Shown: piece by piece, positions 23,297 to 31,895 of the stretch | Numbering within the stretch: position 1 is the stretch's first letter | How the letters are laid out: each line of letters begins with the position of its first letter | Assembly: GCF_000373185.1 (NCBI RefSeq) | Contig: NZ_KB890646.1 | Span: forward strand, 1 to 42,625 | Length of the DNA stretch: 42,625 nucleotides | Source: Segatella paludivivens DSM 17968 = JCM 13650 | Lineage (GTDB): Bacteria > Bacteroidota > Bacteroidia > Bacteroidales > Bacteroidaceae | Direction: 5' to 3' | Program-made: the position numbers and the translations under genes | The notes under the pieces: model-generated | Told to the model about the DNA's origin: nothing | The model's database searches: none | The model's input: only the letters and a program-made list of their open reading frames with translations

Positions 23297-25624
23297 ATGC
23301 AAGAAAATTTAGTTATCGTAGAGAGCCCCGCAAAGGCTAAGACTATTGAGAAATTTTTAGGAAACGATTTCAAGGTAATGTCTTCTTATGGTCACATTCG
23401 CGACCTCAAGAAGAAGGAATTAAGTATAGATGCAGAAACACTGGAACCAGATTACGAAATTCCTGACGAGAAAAAGAAACTTGTTTCCGAGTTGAAGTCA
23501 AACGCCAAGAAAGCCAAAAAGATTTGGTTAGCATCCGATGAGGACCGCGAGGGAGAAGCTATTTCATGGCACCTTTGCGAAGTACTTGGACTTGACGAAA
23601 AAAACACAAGCCGTATCGTGTTTCACGAAATCACGAAATCAGCTATCCTTGACGCTATAAAGACTCCACGTCATCTTGACATGAATCTTGTAAACGCACA
23701 ACAGGCACGCCGCGTGCTTGACCGCCTTGTGGGATTTAAACTATCACCTGTATTATGGAGAAAAGTTAAACCAGCTCTAAGCGCAGGACGAGTACAGAGC
23801 GTTGCTGTGAGACTTATTGTTGAGCGAGAGCGCGAGATACAGGCTTTTAAGAGCGAACCATACTATCGCATAAATGCAATTCTCACTATCACGAATCCTA
23901 ACGGAAACATCAGTGAAGTGAAAACAGAATTGGACACACGATTCAACACACACGAAGAAGCTGTTGCTTTCCTTGAGAAATGCAAGGATGCAAAATTCAC
24001 AGTGTCATCTATAGCTAAGAAACCTTTACACCGCACCCCAGCGCCTCCTTTCACTACATCAACATTGCAGCAGGAAGCAGCAAGAAAACTGGGATTCACC
24101 GTAAGTCAGACGATGATGGTGGCACAGCACTTATATGAGAACGGACGCATCACATACATGCGTACCGATTCTGTTAACCTCTCATCACTTGCGATAAATA
24201 CCAGTAAAGACGAGATTATCAAACTGTGGGGCAAGGAATACAGTAAGACTCGCAAATATCAGACTCATTCTAAGGGAGCACAAGAAGCACATGAGGCTAT
24301 ACGTCCTACTGAAATGAATAATACCGAGATTGAAGGTACATTGCAGGAAAAGAGACTGTACGAACTTATCTGGAAGCGCACAGTTGCATCACAAATGGCT
24401 GACGCCGAAATAGACAAGACTACAGTAACAATAGACGTAGCCGGAGTAAAAGAGAAATTTGTTGCAAACGGCGAGGTAGTTACTTTTGACGGTTTCCTGA
24501 AAGTTTACCGTGAGTCTACAGATGATGACGACAACAATCAGGACGAGTCAACTCATAATCTACCAGCAATGAAAGAGGGTGACGAACTGCAAAGACGTGA
24601 GATAACATCAACAGAGCGTTACAGCATGGGTCCAAACAGATACACTGAAGCCAGTCTGGTACACAAACTAGAGGAACTTGGTATCGGACGTCCTTCTACT
24701 TACGCGCCTACAATATCTACTATACAACAACGTGAATACGTTCAGAAAGGTGATAAGAGCGGCAAGGAAAGAGAATACGTTATCGACACTCTGAAAGGCA
24801 TAAAAGTTACAAGCAAGCAGAAAAAGGAAATGGCTGGCAACGAGAAGGGAAAGCTTCTGCCTACAGATATCGGAATCGTTGTTAACGACTTTCTAATGGA
24901 AAACTTCCCTGACATTATGGACTATAACTTCACTGCAAAAGTTGAGCAGCAGTTTGACCAAATAGCTGAAGGTAAGGAAGAATGGAACATCATGATGAAA
25001 GACTTCGACAAGGAGTTTGAGCCAACTGTTGAGAAGGTTAGAAATGCACGTTCAGAGCATAAAGCAGGAGAACGCGAACTTGGAACTGATCCAAAGAGCG
25101 GTAAACCAGTATTTGTTAAGATTGGTCGTTTCGGTCCTTTAGTTCAGATTGGTTCTGCCGATGATGAAGAGAAGCCAAGATTCTCACAGTTACCATCCGA
25201 CAAGAGTATGGAGACTATTACCCTTGACGAAGCTTTGGAACTGTTTAAATTGCCACGCACAGTAGGTCAGTTTGAAGATACAGACGTTGTTATCGGTGCT
25301 GGTCGTTTCGGACCATACATAATGCACAACAAGAAATACGTTTCTCTGCCAAAAACAGAGAATCCAATGACAACAACATTAGAAACAGCTGTAAAGCTGA
25401 TAATGGAAAAGCGTGAGCAAGAAAAGCAACGCCACATCAAGTCATTCGAGCAAGACGCAGCGATGGAAGTGCTTAACGGCAGATACGGTCCATATATCGC
25501 TTACGACGGAAAGAACTATCGCATGCCAAAGACTCTGCACGACAAGGCCGCAGAACTTACTTTTGAGCAGTGTATGGATATTGTGAAGAATGCCCCTGAG
25601 CCAAAGGCTAGAAGAAAGAAATGA
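23297..25624 (+). CDS. topA: DNA topoisomerase I
   Basis: Type IA topoisomerase that relaxes negative supercoils. The protein from ATG 23297 has 775 residues. It begins MQENLVIVESPAKAKTIEKF, the start of the Toprim domain, whose acidic residues appear in ASDEDREGEA. The active-site tyrosine is Tyr287 in ITYMRTDS. The C-terminus has glycine-rich topoisomerase repeats (KIGRFGPLVQIG, GAGRFGPYIMHNKKY, LNGRYGPYIAYDGKNY) in place of the zinc fingers of E. coli TopA, as usual in Bacteroidetes. The frame could be read from 23267, but the promoter box overlaps it. The stop overlaps aroK by ATGA, so topA leads an operon with aroK and probably speA and argB. Confidence 0.97.
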   Translation: MQENLVIVESPAKAKTIEKFLGNDFKVMSSYGHIRDLKKKELSIDAETLEPDYEIPDEKKKLVSELKSNAKKAKKIWLASDEDREGEAISWHLCEVLGLDEKNTSRIVFHEITKSAILDAIKTPRHLDMNLVNAQQARRVLDRLVGFKLSPVLWRKVKPALSAGRVQSVAVRLIVEREREIQAFKSEPYYRINAILTITNPNGNISEVKTELDTRFNTHEEAVAFLEKCKDAKFTVSSIAKKPLHRTPAPPFTTSTLQQEAARKLGFTVSQTMMVAQHLYENGRITYMRTDSVNLSSLAINTSKDEIIKLWGKEYSKTRKYQTHSKGAQEAHEAIRPTEMNNTEIEGTLQEKRLYELIWKRTVASQMADAEIDKTTVTIDVAGVKEKFVANGEVVTFDGFLKVYRESTDDDDNNQDESTHNLPAMKEGDELQRREITSTERYSMGPNRYTEASLVHKLEELGIGRPSTYAPTISTIQQREYVQKGDKSGKEREYVIDTLKGIKVTSKQKKEMAGNEKGKLLPTDIGIVVNDFLMENFPDIMDYNFTAKVEQQFDQIAEGKEEWNIMMKDFDKEFEPTVEKVRNARSEHKAGERELGTDPKSGKPVFVKIGRFGPLVQIGSADDEEKPRFSQLPSDKSMETITLDEALELFKLPRTVGQFEDTDVVIGAGRFGPYIMHNKKYVSLPKTENPMTTTLETAVKLIMEKREQEKQRHIKSFEQDAAMEVLNGRYGPYIAYDGKNYRMPKTLHDKAAELTFEQCMDIVKNAPEPKARRKK

Positions 25625-26148
25625 GAAGAATCATTATAATTGGATATATGGGTGCCGGCAAGACAACTGTCGGCAAGACTTTAGCACAAGAACTCAATCT
25701 GCCCTTCTATGACCTAGACTGGTACATAGAGAGCAGAATGAGAAAAACGGTAAAGGAAATCTTTGACGAACGAGGAGAAGAAGGGTTCAGACTTATTGAG
25801 CACAACCTTCTTCATGAGGTAGCTGAATTTGAGGATGTGATAATCAGTTGCGGCGGTGGAGCACCATGTTTCTATGACAACATCGACTACATGAACCAAC
25901 AGGGAGACACGGTCTATCTAAAAGCCACTCCCGAAGTATTGTATGGTCATTTGAAAATGGGAAAGAGCGTGAGACCATTACTGCAAAACAAGACCTCTGA
26001 AGAGGTGAAAGAATTCATAAACGACCAGTTAGTGGTACGCGAGCCATACTATAGTAAGGCTAAGTATACCCTTGACGTAAACCTCATGGATAATTACGAG
26101 AAAATTAAAATATTTGTTACTAAATTAAGAGAATTGCTCGGTTTATAA
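25621..26148 (+). CDS. aroK: Shikimate kinase
   Basis: Phosphorylates shikimate to shikimate 3-phosphate in aromatic amino acid synthesis. The 175-residue protein has the P-loop GYMGAGKTT (residues 8-16), the DLD shikimate-binding pair (31-33), the GFRLIE segment with its arginine, and CGGGAP (substrate-binding glycine loop). The LID arginine region is RPLL. Length is normal. It overlaps topA by four bases and is followed after 38 bp by speA. Confidence 0.96.
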   Translation: MRRIIIIGYMGAGKTTVGKTLAQELNLPFYDLDWYIESRMRKTVKEIFDERGEEGFRLIEHNLLHEVAEFEDVIISCGGGAPCFYDNIDYMNQQGDTVYLKATPEVLYGHLKMGKSVRPLLQNKTSEEVKEFINDQLVVREPYYSKAKYTLDVNLMDNYEKIKIFVTKLRELLGL

Positions 26149-26186
26149 GCAATCATATTATTTACATTTATGTTTTTAACTTCAGA

Positions 26187-28079
26187 ATGAAAAAATGGAC
26201 TATTGAGGATTCGAAGGAACTCTATAACATCAACGGATGGGGTACCTCATATTTCGGTATAAACGAAACAGGCGACGTTTATGTCACACCGTGTAAAGAC
26301 AACACGGAAATAGACTTGCGTGACATAATGGATGAACTGGCATTGAGAGATGTAACAGCACCGGTTCTGCTGCGCTTTCCCGATATCCTCGACAATCGTA
26401 TTGAAAAAACTTCAAGCTGTTTTCAGCAGGCTAAGGAAGAATATGACTTTAAAGCCGAGAACTTCATCATCTATCCTATCAAGGTAAACCAGATGCAACC
26501 TGTTGTTGAGGAGATTATCTCTCACGGCAGAAAATTCAATCTGGGACTTGAAGCTGGTTCTAAACCAGAACTTCATGCGGTGATTGCGGTTCAATGTCAA
26601 AGCGATTCGCTTATCATCTGCAACGGATACAAAGACGAAAGCTATATTGAACTGGCATTGCTTGCCCAAAAGATGGGAAAGCGCATCTTTATCGTAGTTG
26701 AAAAGCTGAATGAGCTTGACTTAATAGCAAAAGCAGCGAGAAAACTGAATGTAAAACCAAATCTTGGAATAAGAATTAAACTTGCATCTTCAGGTTCTGG
26801 TAAATGGGCTGAGAGCGGAGGCGACGCTTCTAAATTCGGACTTACAAGTTCGGAACTTCTGCAAGCTCTTCAGAAACTTGATGACAACGGGCTACATGAC
26901 TGTCTTAAGTTGATTCATTTCCATATAGGAAGTCAGATAACAAAGATTAGACGTATACAGACTGCATTGCGCGAAGCTGCACAATTCTACGTAAACCTTC
27001 ATAAAATGGGTTACAATGTAGAATTTGTAGATTGCGGTGGCGGACTTGGAGTTGACTATGATGGAACCAGATCATCAAGTAGCGAGAGTTCTGTTAACTA
27101 TTCTATTCAGGAATATGTAAACGACTGCGTTTATACGTTTGTTGACGCATCGGATAAGAACAACATACATCATCCAAACATTATTACAGAAAGTGGTCGG
27201 TCACTTGCAGCGCATCACTCCGTTTTAGTCATCGACGTACTTGAGACAGCAAGTCTTCCAGAAATGAAAGAGGAGTTTGAGCCAGGAGACAGCGATCACC
27301 AACTTGTAAAAGACCTGTATGATATATGGGATAATCTGGATTCACGCTCAATGCTTGAAGACTGGCACGATGCAGAACAGATTCGCGAAGAAGCTCTTGA
27401 ACTATTCTCTCATGGAATAGTTGACCTAAAGACACGCGCTGAAATCGAAGCAATGTACTGGAGTGTTTGTCACGAGATAAATAATCTGGCAAAGAATATG
27501 AAGCATGTGCCAGACGAATTGCGCAATCTTGACAAGCTGCTCGCAGATAAATACTTCTGCAACTTCTCTCTATTCCAGAGTCTTCCTGACAGTTGGGCAA
27601 TAGACCAGTTGTTCCCAATAATGCCAATACAGAGACTTACAGAACGTCCTACACGTAATGCCACACTACAAGACATTACATGCGATAGTGACGGAAAGAT
27701 AACCAACTTCGTAACAAACGGTCATGTGGGACACGTGCTACCACTACATCCATTAAACAAAGAAGAGCCTTACTATCTAGGCGTATTCCTCGTTGGAGCA
27801 TATCAAGAGATATTAGGAGATATGCATAACTTGTTTGGTGACACGAATGCAGCTCACATCTCTGTTAAGGACGGAAAATACAGCATAGACCAGATCTTTG
27901 ACGGAGAAACCGTTGAAGAAGTTCTTGACTATGTACAATACAACCCAAAGAAACTCGTAAGACAACTCGAACAATGGGTTACAAAGAGTATTAAAAACGG
28001 AAAGATTTCTCTTGAAGAAGGAAAAGAATTCCTAAGCAACTATCGTTCTGGACTATACGGATATACATACTTGGAATAA
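26187..28079 (+). CDS. speA: Biosynthetic arginine decarboxylase
   Basis: Decarboxylates arginine to agmatine, the entry to putrescine and spermidine synthesis, with pyridoxal phosphate and Mg2+. The 630-residue protein has the PLP-lysine motif YPIKVNQ (Lys99), GLEAGSKPEL, the HIGSQ motif and the CGGGLGVDYDG phosphate-binding loop. The late TLQDITCDSDGK carries the DxTCDSDG signature of the family. Length is close to that of E. coli SpeA. It is followed by argB after 3 bp, so both are co-transcribed although one consumes and the other produces arginine. Confidence 0.97.
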   Translation: MKKWTIEDSKELYNINGWGTSYFGINETGDVYVTPCKDNTEIDLRDIMDELALRDVTAPVLLRFPDILDNRIEKTSSCFQQAKEEYDFKAENFIIYPIKVNQMQPVVEEIISHGRKFNLGLEAGSKPELHAVIAVQCQSDSLIICNGYKDESYIELALLAQKMGKRIFIVVEKLNELDLIAKAARKLNVKPNLGIRIKLASSGSGKWAESGGDASKFGLTSSELLQALQKLDDNGLHDCLKLIHFHIGSQITKIRRIQTALREAAQFYVNLHKMGYNVEFVDCGGGLGVDYDGTRSSSSESSVNYSIQEYVNDCVYTFVDASDKNNIHHPNIITESGRSLAAHHSVLVIDVLETASLPEMKEEFEPGDSDHQLVKDLYDIWDNLDSRSMLEDWHDAEQIREEALELFSHGIVDLKTRAEIEAMYWSVCHEINNLAKNMKHVPDELRNLDKLLADKYFCNFSLFQSLPDSWAIDQLFPIMPIQRLTERPTRNATLQDITCDSDGKITNFVTNGHVGHVLPLHPLNKEEPYYLGVFLVGAYQEILGDMHNLFGDTNAAHISVKDGKYSIDQIFDGETVEEVLDYVQYNPKKLVRQLEQWVTKSIKNGKISLEEGKEFLSNYRSGLYGYTYLE

Positions 28080-28082
28080 GAG

Positions 28083-28862
28083 ATGAAAGAAAAAATCACT
28101 GTCGTAAAAGTCGGAGGAGCAATCGTGGAAGACAAAGAAAGGCTGTCACAACTCCTTAAAGACTTCACTGCCATTGAAGGTAAAAAAATTCTTGTACATG
28201 GCGGTGGACGCAGAGCCACTAAGGTTGCAGAAGCACTTGGCATTGAAAGTAAGATGTTGAACGGAAGACGTATTACCGACGCAGACATGCTGGAAGTTGT
28301 AACTATGGTATATGGCGGACTTGTAAACAAGAATGTTGTTGCAATGTTACAGTCAAACGGCATAAATGCACTTGGACTAACAGGTGCAGACATGGACGTG
28401 ATAAGAAGCCATAAACGCCCCGTTAGAAACGGACTGGATTTCGGATATGCAGGTGATGTTGATCATGTAAACGGATTCGAACTAAGAAATATTATCGAAC
28501 AAGGTATTACACCAGTAATGGCTCCGCTAACACACGATGGATGCGGAAACATCCTCAATACCAACGCTGACACCATTGCTGCCGAAACAGCCAAAGCGCT
28601 TGCACGTTTTTATGAAGTGACACTGATATACAGTTTTGAGAAGAAAGGCGTATTGAGTAATCCGGATGATGACAATAGCGTGATTCCGGTTATCACTCGC
28701 AATGACTTTAATAAATATGTAGCCGACGGAACGATAGCAGGAGGCATGTTGCCAAAATTGGAAAATGCACTTGCTGCCGTAGACAAAGGTGTGAAACAAG
28801 TTATAATAACGTTGTCTAACGCCATAGACGGTAAGCACGGAACAATAATAAAACAATGTTAA
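28083..28862 (+). CDS. argB: Acetylglutamate kinase
   Basis: Phosphorylates N-acetyl-L-glutamate (in Bacteroidetes perhaps N-succinyl-glutamate, as their ornithine pathway uses succinylated intermediates) in arginine synthesis. The 259-residue amino-acid kinase fold shows VVKVGGA (residues 7-13), HGGGRR, LNGRRITDADMLEVV and LGLTGADMDVI, then NTNADTIAAETA for substrate binding. The C-terminal AGGMLPKLENALAA is typical. It is the last enzyme gene of the topA-aroK-speA-argB group and precedes an ECF sigma gene with its own promoter-like sequence. Confidence 0.95.
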   Translation: MKEKITVVKVGGAIVEDKERLSQLLKDFTAIEGKKILVHGGGRRATKVAEALGIESKMLNGRRITDADMLEVVTMVYGGLVNKNVVAMLQSNGINALGLTGADMDVIRSHKRPVRNGLDFGYAGDVDHVNGFELRNIIEQGITPVMAPLTHDGCGNILNTNADTIAAETAKALARFYEVTLIYSFEKKGVLSNPDDDNSVIPVITRNDFNKYVADGTIAGGMLPKLENALAAVDKGVKQVIITLSNAIDGKHGTIIKQC

Positions 28863-28863
28863 A

Positions 28864-28896
28864 TTTGAGATAATTTCGAGTTCTCTTGTAACTTTC
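28864..28896 (+). promoter_or_regulatory. Possible promoter of the ECF sigma gene
   Basis: TTTG (28864-28867), 21 bp, TAACTTTC (28889-28896), one base off the TAnnTTTG consensus, 34 bp before the sigma start. It would allow expression separate from argB. Confidence 0.4.
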
Positions 28897-28929
28897 GAAT
28901 AATCCAATCGTCATTTAAACAGAGCGCAG

Positions 28930-29442
28930 ATGAAAAAAATCAGTTTTCGAAATGATGTACTGCCGCTGAAGAATCAGCTATACAGGCTTGCTCTACGCAT
29001 AACACTTAACAGTGCAGAGGCGGAAGACATCGTGCAGGAGACAATGATTAAGGTCTGGAACAACAGAGAAACCTGGGAAGAAATTGAATCTATTGAAGCT
29101 TTCTGTTACACAATTTGTCGAAACTTGTCTCTTGACAGTTTAAAGAAACACGACAATCAAAACAGCCAGCTTGATAGTACCGGGGGAGATGCTCCTGACA
29201 GCGCTTACAACCCTTACGAGGACATAATCCACAAAGACAGAATGAGTGTGGTGAAGAAAATCGTAGACGAACTTCCAGAGAAACAACGATTCTGCATGCA
29301 GCTTCGAGATTTTGAAGGAAAAGCTTATAAGGATATTGCCAATGTGCTTGAAATAACAGAAGAACAGGTTAAAATAAATATCTACAGAGCACGTCAGGCT
29401 GTAAAACAAAAATTTCAAGAAATAGACAATTATGGATTATAA
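28930..29442 (+). CDS. ECF RNA polymerase sigma factor
   Basis: A 170-residue sigma factor. Region 2 (LYRLALRITLNSAEAEDIVQ, ETMIKVW) and region 4 (LPEKQRFCMQLRDFEG, then YKDIANVLEITEEQVKINIY) are complete, and the helix-turn-helix is at about 140-160. It overlaps the following gene by 11 bp, a sign of coupled translation with its likely anti-sigma factor. It differs from the FecI-like factor at 7.3-7.9 kb and is similar in design to the two cassettes at 37 and 40 kb. Confidence 0.94.
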   Translation: MKKISFRNDVLPLKNQLYRLALRITLNSAEAEDIVQETMIKVWNNRETWEEIESIEAFCYTICRNLSLDSLKKHDNQNSQLDSTGGDAPDSAYNPYEDIIHKDRMSVVKKIVDELPEKQRFCMQLRDFEGKAYKDIANVLEITEEQVKINIYRARQAVKQKFQEIDNYGL

Positions 29443-29911
29443 ATATATCACACAGTTACTTGAGCGCTATTGGAAGTGCGAGACGACTCTAGAAGAAGAG
29501 GAAATCCTGAAGGCTTTCTTCTGTCAGAAAGACGTACCTGCCGACCTTTGCAAATACAAGGATTTGTTTGCCTACCAGCAGGTAGAGCATAAGTCTGACG
29601 TATTGGGTGATGACTTCGACGAGAAGATTATGTCTATAATTCAAGGACCTGCACCTGTAAAGGCACGCGTGATAACCATGCAACAGAAACTTAAACCTCT
29701 GTTCAAGGCTGCCGCAGTTGTTGCCATCATGCTCACACTGGGCAATGCCGCACAGGTTCCTTTTAATGATGATGCCAGTCCTGTTGTGAACACAGCAGGA
29801 GCAACACACAAGGGTGTTTCAGTCGCATTAAGCGATTCTGCAGTCATTGACACGATGCAACAAAGCAGCATGAACGCTGTGGAGACACCGGCAGCATCAA
29901 TTTTGAAGTAG
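29432..29911 (+). CDS. Single-pass membrane anti-sigma-like protein
   Basis: A 159-residue protein. The cytoplasmic N-terminus (LLERYWKCETTLEEEEILKA) carries the same Y-x5-T-x-EEE pattern as the predicted anti-sigma proteins at 37.7 and 40.7 kb and, more loosely, the FecR protein. One membrane segment lies at about 90-107 (FKAAAVVAIMLTLG). The periplasmic tail of about 50 residues is short and Ser/Thr/Ala rich. No enzymatic domain. The 11-bp overlap with the sigma gene supports an anti-sigma role. The order is sigma, membrane protein, terminator, without the secreted third protein present in the other cassettes. Confidence 0.75.
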   Translation: MDYKYITQLLERYWKCETTLEEEEILKAFFCQKDVPADLCKYKDLFAYQQVEHKSDVLGDDFDEKIMSIIQGPAPVKARVITMQQKLKPLFKAAAVVAIMLTLGNAAQVPFNDDASPVVNTAGATHKGVSVALSDSAVIDTMQQSSMNAVETPAASILK

Positions 29912-30014
29912 ATATATTTCTAAGCTTTCTCTATAAAATCATGTTTAATAAAACAATTATGAAACTGTGAAGTTTCAATTCTCTCAAATTTTTCATAACA
30001 TACTAACGTAGAAA

Positions 30015-30058
30015 AGGCCTGCAAATCATTATATGATTTGCAGGCCTAATCATTTTTT
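30015..30058 (+). terminator. Terminator of the topA-argB-sigma region
   Basis: A 15-bp perfect stem (aggcctgcaaatcat with atgatttgcaggcct), a 3-base loop (30030-30032) and a T-run (30053-30058). It is one of the strongest hairpins in the window. Confidence 0.9.
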
Positions 30059-30090
30059 ACATACCCTAGCTATTGAAATTATAAAATATA

Positions 30091-30117
30091 ACGCAGATAT
30101 ATAATTTCGATCTGCGT
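30091..30117 (-). terminator. Terminator of the ATPase-ribF-CPBP operon
   Basis: An 8-bp stem (acgcagat with atctgcgt) lies 20 bp after the CPBP stop, and on the minus strand it is followed by TATATTTTAT. Confidence 0.65.
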
Positions 30118-30136
30118 ATATATCTTATTTAGCGAA

Positions 30137-30952
30137 TTACTTTTTTAGTCGTATATTCAACTGGTAAAGTGCAGGTAAGAAGATGCACAACGAGAATACT
30201 AGATACAATACAATTCTCATTGTCTGTCCGCCAGCAAGTTGGCTCAATGTAGCATCTTGTGTTCCTGGCATTAAATTAGCAGCAATATAAGCAACAGTAT
30301 TGTTCACCCAATGAAGTACAACTCCAGGAACAATGCTGTCTGTGCGATAATACATCCAACCAAGCAACAGGCCAAGCAATGCGGCATGAACAAATTGAGC
30401 TAAATTTGCGTGTACAGCACCAAATAGCAACGCTGATATAAGAATGGCAACCCAATGCTTTTTATCGCCTAATACAGAAAGTAAACGACGTAATATAGCT
30501 CCACGGAACACGATCTCCTCAGCCAAAGGTGCCAATATTCCTATTGCAACATATCCCAAAGGCTGTTTCATTATTCCAGAGAACAAATCTCCGAGCTGCT
30601 TAGGCAACTCTAACTTCATCAGTTCCTCTAATCCCGCAGCAGGAAGTATCAGTCCAAGTGTTGCTATTGCAACCCATACAAGAGTTGTCCACGGACGAGA
30701 CTGAATATACTTGCGTGACTTAGAAACCCAACCACGCCATACAAACAGAGCTATTGTTATCAGACTACTCAATATCGTTGTTACAACGATGAGTATTACA
30801 TTACTTGTCAAAAGATGATTAAATGACGAAATAGGTAGTCCCTTAATTCCGATCATCACCATTCCCCCTGCAAGAGTCACAACAAACTGTACTAAGATAA
30901 ATACCACCAGATACCATAGGGCATCAAGAACAACATTCAAGATTTTCTTCAT
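30137..30952 (-). CDS. CPBP-family intramembrane glutamic endopeptidase
   Basis: A 271-residue multi-pass membrane protein of the CAAX protease/bacteriocin-processing (Rce1-like) family. The conserved motifs are present: EEIVFRG with Glu145, Glu146 and Arg150; HANLAQ with His181; and HWVNN with His214. About seven hydrophobic segments. Bacterial members process or bind membrane proteins and peptides; some give bacteriocin self-immunity. It is the last gene of a minus-strand operon behind ribF, 4 bp away. The substrate is unknown. Confidence 0.92.
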   Translation of the reverse strand: MKKILNVVLDALWYLVVFILVQFVVTLAGGMVMIGIKGLPISSFNHLLTSNVILIVVTTILSSLITIALFVWRGWVSKSRKYIQSRPWTTLVWVAIATLGLILPAAGLEELMKLELPKQLGDLFSGIMKQPLGYVAIGILAPLAEEIVFRGAILRRLLSVLGDKKHWVAILISALLFGAVHANLAQFVHAALLGLLLGWMYYRTDSIVPGVVLHWVNNTVAYIAANLMPGTQDATLSQLAGGQTMRIVLYLVFSLCIFLPALYQLNIRLKK

Positions 30953-30956
30953 ATTA

Positions 30957-31895
30957 TTAATCTTCTTTTAAAAACTGCTCTTCAACAAGTCTGCGATCGT
31001 CTTTAAGCTGACCTGCCAATTCAATAGCATTGTTAAACTTACGTTCTTCTCTTATGCGATGAATAAACGATACACTCATAATTTTGTCGTAAATATCAGC
31101 AGCAAAATCAAATATATTCGTTTCTAAAGTAATATTATCACCACCAAATGTCGGACGTTTGCCGATATTCATCATTCCGTTTCTACATTCATCTTCTCCA
31201 TCAATATGTACCTTTACAGCATACACACCAGGTGAAGGAACAAGCTGATGAGAATCTGTCATATCAAGATTGGCTGTAGGGAATCCCATTTTACGTCCCT
31301 GCTTATAACCATGAACAACCTTACCAACTATTGTGTAATAATATCCAAGACACATTTCTGCCATTTCAACTTCACCATCTTTAAGTAGTGAACGTATAAC
31401 CGACGAACTGACATTCACGCCGTTTAACACGAAAGCCTGATTATGAATAACTTCAATGCCAAGTTCTTTGCCGTATCTTACATAATCATCAAATCCTTCA
31501 TCACAGTTATGTCCGAAACGGTTATCATATCCGATTACCAATTTCTTCACATTCAATTTGTCGCGCAACACATCTCTCATAAATTCATAAGAAGAAAGTG
31601 AAGCCATTTCCTTATCAAAATGCACTACAACTCCGTTATCAACACCTGTATCTGCCAGCAGAGACATCTTTCTATCAAACCCACTTAGTATCTGCGGTAT
31701 ATAATCACTCTGCAGTACCTCACGTGGATGTCGGTCAAAAGTAATCACATCAGACTGCAATTCTGAATCCGCAGCCTCCTGAATAACATGATTTATAAGG
31801 AAACGATGTCCTTTGTGCACACCGTCAAAGAAACCTATTGTTGCAACACATGGTGCAAGATTTGCAGTTTCCCTGTTTAATTTTATTATCTTCAT
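30957..31895 (-). CDS. ribF: Bifunctional riboflavin kinase / FAD synthetase
   Basis: Converts riboflavin to FMN and FMN to FAD. The 312-residue protein starts with the nucleotidyltransferase domain (GFFDGVHKGHRF, the HxGH-type motif) and ends with the riboflavin kinase domain (VVHGYKQGRKMGFPTANL and NIGKRPTFGG). Length is normal for RibF. It overlaps the Ca2+ ATPase gene by four bases (ATGA), and the CPBP gene follows 4 bp later. A three-gene operon is clear, though the products have no obvious common role. Confidence 0.96.
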   Translation of the reverse strand: MKIIKLNRETANLAPCVATIGFFDGVHKGHRFLINHVIQEAADSELQSDVITFDRHPREVLQSDYIPQILSGFDRKMSLLADTGVDNGVVVHFDKEMASLSSYEFMRDVLRDKLNVKKLVIGYDNRFGHNCDEGFDDYVRYGKELGIEVIHNQAFVLNGVNVSSSVIRSLLKDGEVEMAEMCLGYYYTIVGKVVHGYKQGRKMGFPTANLDMTDSHQLVPSPGVYAVKVHIDGEDECRNGMMNIGKRPTFGGDNITLETNIFDFAADIYDKIMSVSFIHRIREERKFNNAIELAGQLKDDRRLVEEQFLKED